Positions 54,665-64,000 of a stretch of 64,000 nucleotides of DNA are shown one piece after another (the first letter of the stretch is position 1; every line of letters starts with the position of its first letter). Under the pieces are notes generated by a model, which saw only the letters and a program-made list of their open reading frames with translations, ran no database searches and was not told the DNA's origin. Position numbers and translations under genes: made by a program. The stretch covers positions 28,732 to 92,731 of the forward strand of contig JAJOHG010000108.1 of assembly GCA_021029095.1 (NCBI GenBank), written 5' to 3'. Source of the stretch: Phellopilus nigrolimitatus. Its lineage: Eukaryota; Basidiomycota; Agaricomycetes; Hymenochaetales; Hymenochaetaceae.

Positions 54665-55018
54665 GACGGTGATCACGACGAACGTGGTGTCGTCAGCCGT
54701 GCACTTAGACAAGATGCAACAAGACGGCAAGTACAGTATTATATAAATTGTACAACTGCATGGTCTAACTCTCTTTCCAGGCTTTTTATCAGTGCGACTC
54801 GCCGTCTGCACACGACCGCGCACTCTCAATTACACAACCTGGTCTTCTGCGCTGGATCACGTCCTGTGGTGCTGCACATTGTTCTCCTGTTTCATTTTAT
54901 GACATGTGCTACTCTGCAATGCATTTCGAGAACCTAAGTGGATGCATGAGCGCAAAGCCGTGCTTGCGAGCATGATCGTATGTTGATGAGCAGCGGCCCT
55001 TGAATACTCTCGCTGATA
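54640..55018. other. Weak head-like remnant and unrecognised plus-strand exons
   Basis: GTGCCGGACGGTGATCACGACGA-like bases at 54659 resemble the head-module phrase GTGCCGGACAGCGATCAAGA, and a GTACAG donor-like site with a CCAG acceptor follows as in head copy 3, so this may be a sixth, diverged head. Possible plus-strand coding phrases (FYQCDSPSAHDRALSITQ; ADNEDEGDEHIKFRIPS) match no family I know. Confidence 0.35.
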
Positions 55019-55588
55019 ATGAAGATGAAGGTGATGAACATATTAAGTTTAGAATTCCTTCAGCAGGGTGAGTTACAAATTTCTCAAATTTATCGCTTGA
55101 TTCCACAATACATTTGCTTATTTATCTTGTACAGCACTGAAGTCGCTTTACTCTCAGCCATACCCCATATTGCTCATTTCTGCAACACGCTCCCAAGAAT
55201 TCTGTGTCCTGTCATGCAGCCGACATACAATATCGAGCAACCCGGTTATCTGATAGGCTACCATTCGTTTCCGCCAGAAATCAGGCAGAGCACAATTTTG
55301 ATGCTCAATCCTGGGCCGTATGGTACTGAAATGACGCTCCCCAGACCGCTCCCTTACGATAAGCATATTTACGAGACAGAAGAGGTAAACGCAACAAAGA
55401 AGGCTGCTCGGTGTCACGTCGTATTCAAAGTTCACGTCTTGTTATACCACACGGGGCTACCGAACGAGCATCTCCTCCCTCTCAGCAGGTCAACATCGCC
55501 TCTCCAAGCCAAAGAGATTCAAAATCTTACCAAAGACGTCAAAAAGTGTGAGGGCCAAGCCAGTGTAAGGGAGCAGATGTACCCGTAA
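55019..55588 (+). CDS. Hypothetical protein frame, 189 codons
   Basis: One open frame from an ATG at 55019 to a stop at 55586. It includes HIAHFCNTLPRILCPVMQPT, IGYHSFPPEIRQSTILML, NPGPYGTEMTLPRPLPYDKH and KAARCHVVFKVHVLLYHTG. Composition and codon variety look like coding sequence rather than chance, and the frame continues in style with the one at 55.73-56.2 kb. No domain is recognised. The N-terminal 40 codons may instead be intron (GTGAGT at 55068). It could be a captured exon set or an unknown fungal protein. Confidence 0.35.
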   Translation: MKMKVMNILSLEFLQQGELQISQIYRLIPQYICLFILYSTEVALLSAIPHIAHFCNTLPRILCPVMQPTYNIEQPGYLIGYHSFPPEIRQSTILMLNPGPYGTEMTLPRPLPYDKHIYETEEVNATKKAARCHVVFKVHVLLYHTGLPNEHLLPLSRSTSPLQAKEIQNLTKDVKKCEGQASVREQMYP

Positions 55589-55729
55589 ACTTTGCTACTT
55601 GGTGGCAGCGTTGATAGTAACGAGAACCAGCGAGTTCATTTTTGATGGAGTCAGAGCGTTCAGCATGCTGATACGCAGACAGCTACCTCATTTTACGATT
55701 TATGGCATCGACAAGTCTCAATCCACCCT

Positions 55730-56205
55730 GGCAGTAAGGTGAAATTATTGCCGGAAGATATTCTGGCAGCAAAGCACTACACACACAATTCTCTCAGCAG
55801 ACTCGACTGGAATAATTTTGACTGTGCGTATATCGTTCTGCCACCCGTAGGGTCTCCAGTTGATGTCTGGTAGCATCGCAGATTATGGGCTCATACTGTG
55901 CGTCCAGACGATGATGATCTCCGCTCTCGCGATCGGTCCGTGATAAATGCTGGTGTTTTCAGAGAACATTATACCTATCCTTCGGACATCTTCATGGTCA
56001 TGGGGTGGTACAGTCCTCATAGGTTTCAAAACTGGAGGAGCGAGAAATTCACTTCAGAGGAGAAACAGGCGGTTTGCAAAAAGTATTCTCCCTGTGAAGA
56101 CCTAGAGATCATATATCCCTTGATAATAGCTAAACCCATACGCAATCAAGTGAATTTCATGATTCCACCGGAGAATATATCCGTACAATCAAGCAGTGAC
56201 AATCC
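55730..56205 (+). pseudogene. Unrecognised coding remnant with one internal stop
   Basis: A plus-strand frame reads KVKLLPEDILAAKHYTHN, NFDCAYIVLPPVGSPVDVW, then a TAG, then HRRLWAHTVRPDDDDLRSRD, GVFREHYTYPSDIFMVMGWY, SPHRFQNWRSEKFTSEEKQ and DLEIIYPLIIAKPIRNQVNF up to the edge of tail copy 4. The frame is the same on both sides of the stop, which suggests a single substitution in a once-open gene. No family recognised. Its 3' end is cut by the tail module. Confidence 0.4.
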
Positions 56206-56445
56206 AGCTGTTTTGTTATTCATCCCCGGAGATCACGAAGTGAGTGAATGAATGAAAGAGCCACAGCAGGCAGAATTATATAGACATCCCAACTTTAAGA
56301 GCGCCCGCGGCTGGCGCAGCGCGCATGGTACAAATTTTGATACTAGCCCAGCTGAATCCTGACCTCACTCGAAGTGCCCCTTGGCAGCCCTCCACAACAC
56401 AAATCGAAGTCAGACCGGCGCAGAACATACTGGACCGAGCCAAGC
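56206..56445 (-). repeat. Tail module, copy 4 (end truncated)
   Basis: Shares TTTTGTTATTCATCCCCGGA, AAGAGCCACAGCAGGCAGAA, ATATAGACATCCCAACTTTA and AATTTTGATACTAGCCCAGC with the others but lacks the outer 35 bp with GTTTCTTGCAACTTATAATC. It follows the longest Sec61-alpha piece, in which the usual TAG stop region (CTAGCCCAG) is changed to CAAGCTCAG. Confidence 0.7.
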
Positions 56446-57630
56446 TCAGAAGATCACCGAACGCGGCCATCTCTGGCTATTTGACTCACGAATGCCGATT
56501 TTCCAGTCTGAAAGTGTCATGAGTAAGAGAACACAATAATAACAGTACGCACAACCGAAGACGATGGTGACGGCCATGAGTATGCCAATGCCGCTGCCAA
56601 TAGCGCCCATGAGGTCGGCGGCGGCGGAGAGGAGGCGCCGACGATGGCGTCACCGAAGGCAGCCGCTGTCAGAATAACACGCTTCAGTTCCTTGTACATC
56701 GAACCCTCCCAGTGGCCGGCCATTACCATCTGCTGGTTTTTTGAGCTGCTTCGTATAGTTGCGCGGACCCGAGCCGGACACCTCACTCCAATCTTCGAGA
56801 AGAGCGCGCATACAGATATGATAAACGTGATATAGATCTTGGAGTGGATAGGGTCGAGCAACGCAGCACGAAGCATATGAGGCGGGGACAAGCAGTAAAC
56901 AATTCCGCCGGTCGCCGCGAGCTGAGGTGAATCCTCGAGCGGTTCCCATAAACCAAGGATGCGCACGAGAAGGTTATCTGGGAAGCGACTCGCGAGCATC
57001 TGGCTGACAATAAAGACGTTGCTCGTAAGAGCGCTCTCGAGCATGATCGGCATATTGCTGGTGTAGAAAAGTTTCACGGGGTACGAGCCACGCTGACCAC
57101 GGAAGTGATTGCTCTTGACGGGGATCTCGAGACGGAAACCTTGCAGGTAGATGACAGTGCCAAAAATGATAACGACCGCAGCGAGGTTCATGATGTTCAG
57201 TAGGCGGTTGCGCCAGAATGCCTCGCGGAGAGCGCGATGACGGCACCCTCAAACTCTGGTCATGTCCGTTTGGCGAGAACCCTTCCAGATGATTGATTCA
57301 CAGATATTTGTCCCAATGAACAGAGATATGCCCAAACCGAGACCATATCCCTTCTGAAGGAGCTCATCAAGATAACAATAAGTGCGGCGGCCACGAGCTG
57401 GAGGATGTCTAATAAGCAAACACCGGGGCCAAGGGCAGAGGGTGAACTGCAGAGAACTGTGAGGACGTAGACAGTTGCCTGGCTGAGGGAATGACAAGCG
57501 CAAAAACTGTAGACGTGTCAGAAACCCATGGCTAACGATGACGAAATAAAAAATGAATACACACGCTTCTGTGAGCCACCAAAAAGAGTGCTATCTTTGC
57601 TGAAGCTGAAATTCTGTGACCTCGTGAGTG
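56446..57630 (-). pseudogene. Sec61-alpha, long broken copy (copy D)
   Basis: In order on the minus strand: [16 protein letters not shown] (TM2 region), [18 protein letters not shown] sequence, [17 protein letters not shown] sequence in shifted frames, [93 protein letters not shown] and IVSQMLASRFPDNLLVRILG. Then come GGIVYCLSPPHMLRAALLDP, NQQMVMAGHWEGSMYKELKR and VILTAAAFGDAIVG, after which a shift spoils the last helices. The universally conserved QGFR/L-PVKS loop (ribosome-binding cytosolic loop) is intact. About 400 of 475 residues can be traced, with at least three frameshifts and a changed stop. It follows an unrecognised acidic piece upstream at 57.64 kb. Confidence 0.85.
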
Positions 57631-57639
57631 AGGAGACTA

Positions 57640-58980
57640 AGACGAGGACCCGTTTACGGCTCGCTCGTTCTCCGTGTCGATATCCAGGTCGTCCTTGGCC
57701 TCTCCGTCACCCTCGGCCTCTGCTTCATCCTCACTGTCGAGGAGCGCCTCCTCCTCCTCGACGTCCCCATCCCCATCGCTGTCGAGCAGGTCCTTATTCA
57801 TGTTCGGGCCACGGCTCCCACCTCCGGTAACCGCTGCCGCGGATCACGCGTGGGACTGGCTATGCTGGTGAGGAAGGGCGTGCGAGGAAGAACCGTTTGC
57901 ATACTGCTCGCGGGTGAAGGTATGATAGCGCTGATATGGGGCGGTGTCGGCAGGCGCCTGTGCACGGCCTGGCTTGCTAGTCCACTCGCGTTCGTTTTTG
58001 TGGCGGCTGAGGAATACGCCCGGCCCTGACTGAAATGAGTGGATGCCAAAGGATGCAGCCTCCCGTTCGTTGTTGCAGAGGCGTACGCAGATACTGGGGA
58101 ACCGGTGCCCAAGCGGCTCAAGCCCGTTCGGCTCTCCTGGACGCGTCCGTGCTCCCAATAGCGGGTCCCCGGCCTGTGGCGTGGCCAACCAACACATGCT
58201 GGCTCTGACCCACAAAATGCGCGAGTACGGATTGGACTGGGAATGCGCGAGTGCGGAGTGCGACGAGTGGTGCGCGATCACCTGTGCTTGCTGGCTTGCG
58301 CTCACGGAGTCCAGCGTGCCGCGGCGCTCGATGCTCTTCATCTTCTTGCGGAACCGGTCCCACAGTCCCCGGCCCCTCGGGTCTAGGGCCCCACTTCTGC
58401 GCAGGGAGGCCACCGCCGGAAGTGCCGCAGCCTGGGATGCGGTTGCGCCTCCTGCAATAAGTAGCATGTCAGTATTTTTTATTCATTGGAAGAAAGGTCG
58501 GGTGTACGTACCTTGAGCACGCCGTCGCCGCCCTCTTCGTCTCTCTCCAGTGCGTCGACTAAGCACCCGTTCTTGTTGAACTCGAGCACGACGTACGGGC
58601 CACCGGTTCCGCGTGGGTCTATTCGTGGGGCGGGAGACGGTGCCAGCAGTCGAGCAGACCCGAATCGAATATGCACGCACGCAGCTGCGGTTTAGACGGT
58701 CGTGCCAGTGTGCGGGCGGTGTGTAGCGCAGCGCCCTTCGACTAGGCGGTTGAGCACACATGGATGGCGGTGGCGACGGGGGTTACTACTGTTGCTGTTG
58801 CGGCGGTGGCTGCCGGTGTTGTTGTTGTTGCTGCTGTAGGCCGTACTCGTGCCGCCGTCGTCTCGGCGGCTTGTGTTTCTGTGCGTAACGGTCCGCGTGA
58901 GCTCGAGAAGATGGTGCAAGGGCACCAGCGCTTCTGCGTCCAGCCCGCGTCGTCGAAGAAGCCCGTGAAGAATGGAGAGC
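57640..58980 (-). other. Unrecognised minus-strand coding pieces between KIN1 and Sec61-alpha
   Basis: At 58520-58680 the minus strand reads PRIDPRGTGGPYVVLEFNKN then GCLVDALERDEEGGDGVLK, resembling a C2-like strand pair seen in some fungal signalling kinases (weak). A GTACGT intron follows. The next exon reads ASQAAALPAVASLRRSGALD, RGRGLWDRFRKKMKSIERRG and TLDSVSASQQAQVIAHHSSH. At 57640-57830 an acidic run (LLDSDGDGDVEEEEALLDSE) precedes the Sec61 piece. I cannot name the source gene or genes. The strand and introns match the other captured pieces. Confidence 0.4.
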
Positions 58981-59054
58981 GTCCTCAGACTCCATGTCCA
59001 GTCGCGCCGTCGTGGGTAGAGTGGGACACGGTGGTGCAGTGGTATCGACAGAAC

Positions 59055-59500
59055 GCCTCCCGCATCGTGCGAGTATCCTTCGATGCATCCTTCGACGCTT
59101 GCTTCGCCACTGCCTCCACTATCGGCACGATGCCATTCATCCCTGCGCTTATGATGTCGTCCCCCAAAACGATCTTGATCGAGAGTTGAGGAAGTAGATG
59201 GCGGTATTAATAAAACTATATCAATCCGTCAGTGTGTAGATCAAACTGCTAACGCTGGAGCTGCTGCACACCTTCTCACCGGAAAATTTGCGGTATGCCA
59301 GTTTGACATTGCCTATGCTGTTCGCCCCGAGCGTCTTTCCGAGTGTGTAGTCTGCCAGTGTACGAATCGAACTGCGTGGCTTCTGGGTACGGATGCTCGT
59401 GTTCGACTCGAGCGGCGCCTGCGCGGCTGCGGGTGCATGCATCTCTCCACGACCACCGCAGGCAGGGACGTACTGCTGGGGAGCCATCGGCATTGATAGT
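59055..59500 (-). pseudogene. KIN1/PAR-1-type kinase, short N-lobe piece (assembly 1)
   Basis: The minus strand reads MPMAPQQYVPACGGRGEMH, LADYTLGKTLGANSIGNVKL (glycine loop, with the GAGSMG of the family changed to GANSIG), then after an intron LSIKIVLGDDI with the Lys retained, and EAVAKQASKDASKDTRTMRE. It stops after the first part of helix C, so HRD and DFG motifs are absent. From about 59055 the sequence continues into an unrelated piece. This is the shortest of the three kinase pieces and has a different downstream junction. Confidence 0.8.
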
Positions 59501-59559
59501 AGTCATGGCCGTGCGCTATTCACGGATGGCGGGCGGTAGGGCGGACATGCGTTCGGGGC

Positions 59560-59990
59560 GCTGAAGCAGTCGTAAGCATTGCGCTCGCGTTCAGACGTTT
59601 TCACTACGTACATATGTCTTTGGAAATCTAATACTTCTACGCGACCGGATTCGCCAGCACAAGATGGCCCAGCGCGACATGCTGGCGAAGTTGCTGTTGC
59701 TGTTGCTGTTGTTGTTGTTGCTGCTGCTGCTGCAGCCGTCGAGGCGTGATCCTAGATGGATAGTTTACGGATCTGTACGCTAAAAGCATGAAGAAAACGA
59801 AACGACTTACGAATAGACAGTGACACGCGGAGCGTAGTCGAGAAGCCGAGTGATCGAGAGGTCGAGACGAAGACGAAGCTAGAAGATCGACATGACGACT
59901 CAGACGAGGACGACGCACATCGCTTTCCTCGGGCTGTGCCGAACAGCGATCAAGTGGTGACTGGGTGACATCACAGTCAGCGTGCCATGT
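59560..59990 (-). repeat. Head module, copy 5
   Basis: Shares TTCAGACGTTTTCACTACGT, the Gln-codon run, TAGATGGATAGTTTACGGAT, GTACGCTAAAAGCATGAAGA, CGCGGAGCGTAGTCGAGAAG and the plus-strand frame RTTHIAFLGLCRTAIKW. The Gln-rich exon has lost its start codon: the ATG of the other copies is ACG here (GAGGCGTGATCC on the plus strand). Similarity ends near 59990, after GTGACATCACAGTCAGCGTG. Confidence 0.8.
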
Positions 59991-59994
59991 ATGA

Positions 59995-62520
59995 ATTGAT
60001 TCAAAAGAAATTTATTATATTTAGTTATGTATTTTACAACATTGAAACTACAAATGGACGGTTCGAGGGTAAATATGGTTGATGGGATGATACGGAGTGC
60101 TGACCGGCTTATCGCAGGTGGCAGGGAAATGTCTCCCGCTGACTATTCTCTTGCTTCCATCTCCTTTCTCGACGTGCGTGGTGGGGGTGACGCGGTGGCC
60201 TCGACACGCATGGTGGTAAAGGGAATTGAACACGACCTGTAGGTAGATAAGTATGACAAGAATAGATAACGAATGCGGTATGAAAGAACGCACAATAGCC
60301 CAGATGCTAAAGTCTGACCAGGAAAGTGTCGACCGCCTGCAACCACACTGGTTACGGGCTTTCGGTGAAATCGAACTGCAGCGTGGTGAGCGCAGGACTG
60401 AATTCTCTAAAGACAAGCATTGGGTATTCGCCCCACTTCATGTCCGTGAGTGAGCGAAAGTTGGCCTCCTCCGCAGGATCTTCGAATAACGAGGACTTGG
60501 TGCTCGTGGTTGAGCTGGCCGTAGACAGTGAAGGTGTAGATAGGGACGACGTGGCAACGCTGGAGCGAGCGAGCGAGCGAGACGCGGTCAATGAGTTTGC
60601 AATTCCTTTGTGCACAGGTTCATCGCCGGTTCCATCTTGGGCTTCGTCTGCCGTTGGAATTGACTATCGGTCCTAGGAAGCCGATGGTCCGAGTACCTTC
60701 GATACCTGGCCACACCGGAGAAGTTTTCTCGGAACCACTAGATAGTCCACTGTCTCATCATTATTAAGAATGCTCATTCGGAAATGCATGTCGGGAGGCG
60801 TATGTTGAACCGACCGCAGTGAAGGCTCGGACTTCACATGCAAGCGCAGTATTCAAATCGAAGCGCGACTTGCCAAGCGCAACCGCACGACATCCCCTAG
60901 TGTTGACTCGTACAATAACGATTTCAGACGTGGGCCTCAACAGTCACCTGCCAATGCTGAACGATAATCGAAACCACAGGACAATTTGATGCGTTACAAA
61001 GGACAACGTACTTCTGTCAGCTTCGACGCATTGATTTGGGTACCAGGACCATATCTGTCCGCTTTGATCCTACAGTTCGTGCACATATGACGAGCATTTG
61101 TTTTTTCTGTCTGCGCAAGACCTCAATCCATCCGGTTTTCTAGTCAAGGTGTCAAAAAATCTCGGCAAGCAACAGCAGTATTTTCAAATCAAAGGTAATT
61201 CTACCTCTGTGTTAGACTTTATAGCTGACGAAGAACTAATTCCAAGGTATAAAGACTCATTCGCTCTGCCAGCGTCTAAATCAGTCGCGCAAGCCCCGAC
61301 AGACCTTAGGCCGAGAAAAGCACTGCTACCGAAGAAAAGAAATCCTATTCATAGCACCAGGGACATGAGATAAAAGGCGAGCGAGGACAACCTTCTGAGC
61401 TCAGTTTCAGTTATTGACTTGTAGCTTCGATGGCGGGGATACAGATCGATGTGCTGGTAGAATTCTCGCTTTGTCTTTGTCTTCGTGACCAAGTCCATCT
61501 CAACACTGGTGTTGTCGATGTACAGTGAAACTGCACCAAGTTCGTTTAACCGCCCTAGCCAGTGTTTCCCGCAGAAGCGAAGATTCCAGACAAGGACAAA
61601 GACCAGGGCCGAGTTTCAGTTTCTCCAATTGAAATTCGAGCTTCAAATATGCGCAAGCATGCAACTCTAAACGTCAACAGGAGACCTAATGCGAGCCAGC
61701 ACACGCCTTTCGTCGCTCGTCTTTGCTCAGAATTCCTTCATAGCCCCATCTCCGCATGGCCACCTTACTTCTCCCGACTGCTTATCCTCGCGCTGCTGCT
61801 TGTACTAGATGCATTCAAAATAGCAGTTTGCGGCAAGAAGCACGGTATTCTCTTTTTGTACGTTTTCTCCATGGTGAGGTCGAATGTCAGGTCGAGGAAG
61901 CCGATTAGACCGCACGGCGTGGTCAACACCAGCGATAAATGAGGACTAATAACTCGCCAGCAGTGACGACATTCCGTGGCAAGAAGAAGCGCGTGTCGTC
62001 GTTCTCACGATCGATGACAACAATACACTCTTTTCGCTTTCAGGCTGTCCATCCGGATTCCCTTTTCCGCCCGAACAAGTTACATTTTGAAGTTGTCTGT
62101 CGTGCTCTTACCTGCCTATGACTGGCAGCAAATTTGCTTTATGGGTGTCTATCTGTGTCCTTACCGGCTTGCGACTAGCGTTTAGAATCTCTGGTCTCAT
62201 GTGCACACTCTTATCCTCAACGCAACGGGCGTCCTGAAGTTTCTTAGTCAAATGTATTCCGTGCTTAACTCGATCACGGCTTTAGCAGTTACAGAGCGGT
62301 GCCACATGTCTTTCGTGGTGAGCTCACAATACCACCATTGTTTAAATAAAACTCAGCTGGACTTGAACTCGCTCGGCAGTGAACCACGATACGCACTCAG
62401 ATACTGTGCGAACATGTTTTGTTTAGGAACCCATGGGAGAGTGAGAAAACTCTCGAATCTGCAGTCGGGTCTTAATTGATTTCGTATCTCTACCACAATT
62501 TTAGGTTTTCAAAAAACTCG
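59995..62520. other. Unrecognised region with scattered coding-like pieces
   Basis: A plus-strand 71-codon frame at 60027 ends in SLASISFLDVRGGGDAVAST. A minus-strand frame at 60352-60615 reads ANFRSLTDMKWGEYPML then TLQFDFTES, and looks like an exon of a disordered fungal protein. A plus-strand frame at 61562-61942 has one hydrophobic segment (YFSRLLILALLLVLDAFKI). None is assigned. Composition is even and no repeats or termini were found. It may contain further captured pieces on the plus side of head copy 5. Confidence 0.3.
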
Positions 62521-62849
62521 ATCAATCCTTCAAGCGTCAGAATAATAGGTGCCATCAACTCGGCAATAAAACGAAATTTACTTATCACGTTTCGAGCATA
62601 CACATCTGTCACACAGACCGATCACATAAGTTCAGAATCTGTTTTTGGTCCAAGAAAGACGGCGAGGCAGCACCTCTTGTAGTTCCATGTACATTCGGTG
62701 ATCATTGTGTATCAAGCGGAACACAGCTATCATAATCCAATACACAATCGCGAATGGCTACCATTCGTGAATGAATGTTGAAATGCTTATTAACGTGGAC
62801 TACCTACAAGGAGATAATTCATGAGTAGAGGCACTTCTGAGCAAGCTGG

Positions 62850-64000
62850 TCATTGCGTGTCGCCCGGTGGCTGATAACAAGTGCACGACGGATCTTCATC
62901 AGCACCTTTCATCCACTCGGCATAAGTAACCGGGGGAGCAGTTATAGCAGCTACCTGTGTCGTAACATCGGCTGCTTCTAATTTCTCCTGGAATGACAGC
63001 TTGCGCCATTTATGTTGGCCAATTTCTGTTGAGCAGTGACCTCTGCGCTCGCATCATGAAAACAAGTTCCAATTCCTTGACAGTGAGTTCGAAATTCCTT
63101 GTCTTCGATATAATCAAGGACCTCCATCATTGTGCTTGGTTCTATGATGAATGACCGTTTCGCACCCAGAATTTTCTCCCAAGAACCCTTCCTCCAATCA
63201 GCCAGAATGTCTCCCTTCTTGGGTATCTTGTATCCTTTATACCCAACGCCATGCCAGGCAACGACATAGAAGAGAGACTCCAGATCGTGGATGAAGCGCA
63301 CGGGTAAAATCTTTGTCGTTTAAGTTCAGCACCTCTCGAGCCATGAACAGCGCTGTCCCAGTGCGGTGGTTGCTTGACTGCTTAAACGGAAAGTACGACC
63401 GCCAGATCGAAATCGAGCAGGACGGCGACGATCTCGTTTTTGTCATTCTTATAGAATGCGATGTTACTGATACTGATGTCCCCGTGCAGCATCTTCAATC
63501 GAACGAATAGCGTATGTAGAACCTGTGATACGTTTAATAACTACCTCTGCCCTGAAAAAAAAAAAAAAGGAAGACACATCACTCACATCTAGCGATCTTG
63601 ACTATCACACTCCAGAAAGTCCTTCGGTCCGAGAATATAAATAGGAAAGTACTCCCTCATGACGAGAGCCCGAAACTCCCTCACTTTGAAAATCTCGCCC
63701 TTTGTCACACAGGCGTCTCGAAGCATGGCGACTGGTGTCATGTCCTTCACCATAGCTTTCCAAAATATCTCCGGAATGTGCTCGATAATATCGAGCAGTG
63801 TTCGCGCATCCAGGATGAATTCGTCCTCGTTTTTCCGAGTCTTGGCTTGCCAACTGAATTGATCACTAGTTTATATCCATCTATGTTCGCTTTGATGACG
63901 GACGTTCCGCGTCCAATTAAACAGTACGGGGAGGCTAGCTTCTCCCCCAAAACGATCTTGCCGATGTCCAACGGTGTGTCGGAGCCTTTGACAGGTTCCA
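62850..64000 (-). pseudogene. Second FunK1 kinase copy, degenerate, cut by the right edge
   Basis: The minus strand mirrors the intact gene at 2814-4000. The region around LIGRGTSVIKANIDGYKLVI is followed by a one-base loss (VINSVGKPRLG instead of VIKFSWQAKTR). The VMREYFPIYILGPKDF-type stretch ends near 63610. The intron has gained an A tract at 63556-63569, and HGDISISNIAF is kept. A one-base gain at about 63400 turns DFDLASYFPF into a shifted frame (ISIWRSYFPF). Another shift near 63305 precedes HDLESLFYVVAWHGVGYKGY, and the protein ends GDTQ-like at 62850. The divergence is greater in the C-terminal part. The 3' flank down to about 62520 is also duplicated. It cannot produce a full kinase. 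Confidence 0.85.

Noticed and set aside
33889..60000. Processed (retro-copied) pseudogenes as the origin of the gene pieces
   Set aside because: Introns are retained in the Ecl1, KIN1, ISWI, KDM4 and Sec61 pieces, and no poly(A) tracts or target duplications flank them.
33889..60000. Naming the assemblies Helitrons
   Set aside because: One orientation, retained introns and a CTAG end fit, but I found no 5' TC end, no 3' hairpin, no A/T insertion site and no Rep/helicase, so the name is left as a hypothesis.

Overview
The window looks like nuclear DNA of a filamentous basidiomycete (Agaricomycetes, perhaps a polypore). The reasons are a FunK1 fungal-type kinase, a Zn(II)2Cys6 regulator, a LaeA-like methyltransferase, and genes split by short introns of about 47-107 bp with GTRNGT-type donors and YAG acceptors. 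There is no rRNA, tRNA or CRISPR that I can see. No search could be run; family names come from recognising motifs.

Layout. 1-2.4 kb: reductase fragment, a repeated head module, a repeated tail module and a Sec61-alpha 3' fragment. 2.8-14.3 kb: the best-preserved block, with a FunK1 kinase (minus), an Ecl1-like life-span factor (minus) and a Zn2Cys6 regulator (plus); the last two are divergent over about 1 kb. 15.6-19.9 kb: broken VHS/GAT adaptor, P-type Ca2+-ATPase fragment and PHO80-type cyclin with frame breaks. 21.0-22.5 kb: an intact seven-exon SAM methyltransferase. 23.6-33.4 kb: second, degenerate Ecl1 copy, an MFS transporter pseudogene, a 5.5-kb foldback-like element with ~0.96-kb terminal inverted repeats made of 42-bp tandem units, and a nucleobase-permease fragment. 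33.9-60 kb: a graveyard of gene pieces. 60-64 kb: unrecognised sequence, then a second, degenerate FunK1 copy running off the right edge.

The most unusual feature is a family of mosaic assemblies on the minus strand. A shared head module (bidirectional leader plus glutamine-rich first exon of a KIN1/PAR-1-type kinase) occurs five times, with a weaker sixth trace. A shared tail module (Sec61-alpha 3' sequence ending at a sharp boundary) occurs four times. Between or beside them lie pieces of unrelated host genes: KIN1 kinase, an IBtk-like RCC1/BTB protein, an M28 vacuolar protease, Sec61-alpha, a KDM4-type JmjC demethylase, ISWI ATPase, GH10 xylanase and Ecl1. Pieces lie in the same orientation and keep their introns. 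On the other side of the heads, plus-strand pieces (MFS, NAA25/MDM20, Dicer) begin at similar points. This implies DNA-level capture or repeated ectopic recombination, not retrotransposition. I found no transposase or Rep/helicase, so the mechanism is open. Nearly all captured pieces carry stops, frameshifts or lost catalytic residues and are probably dead as proteins.
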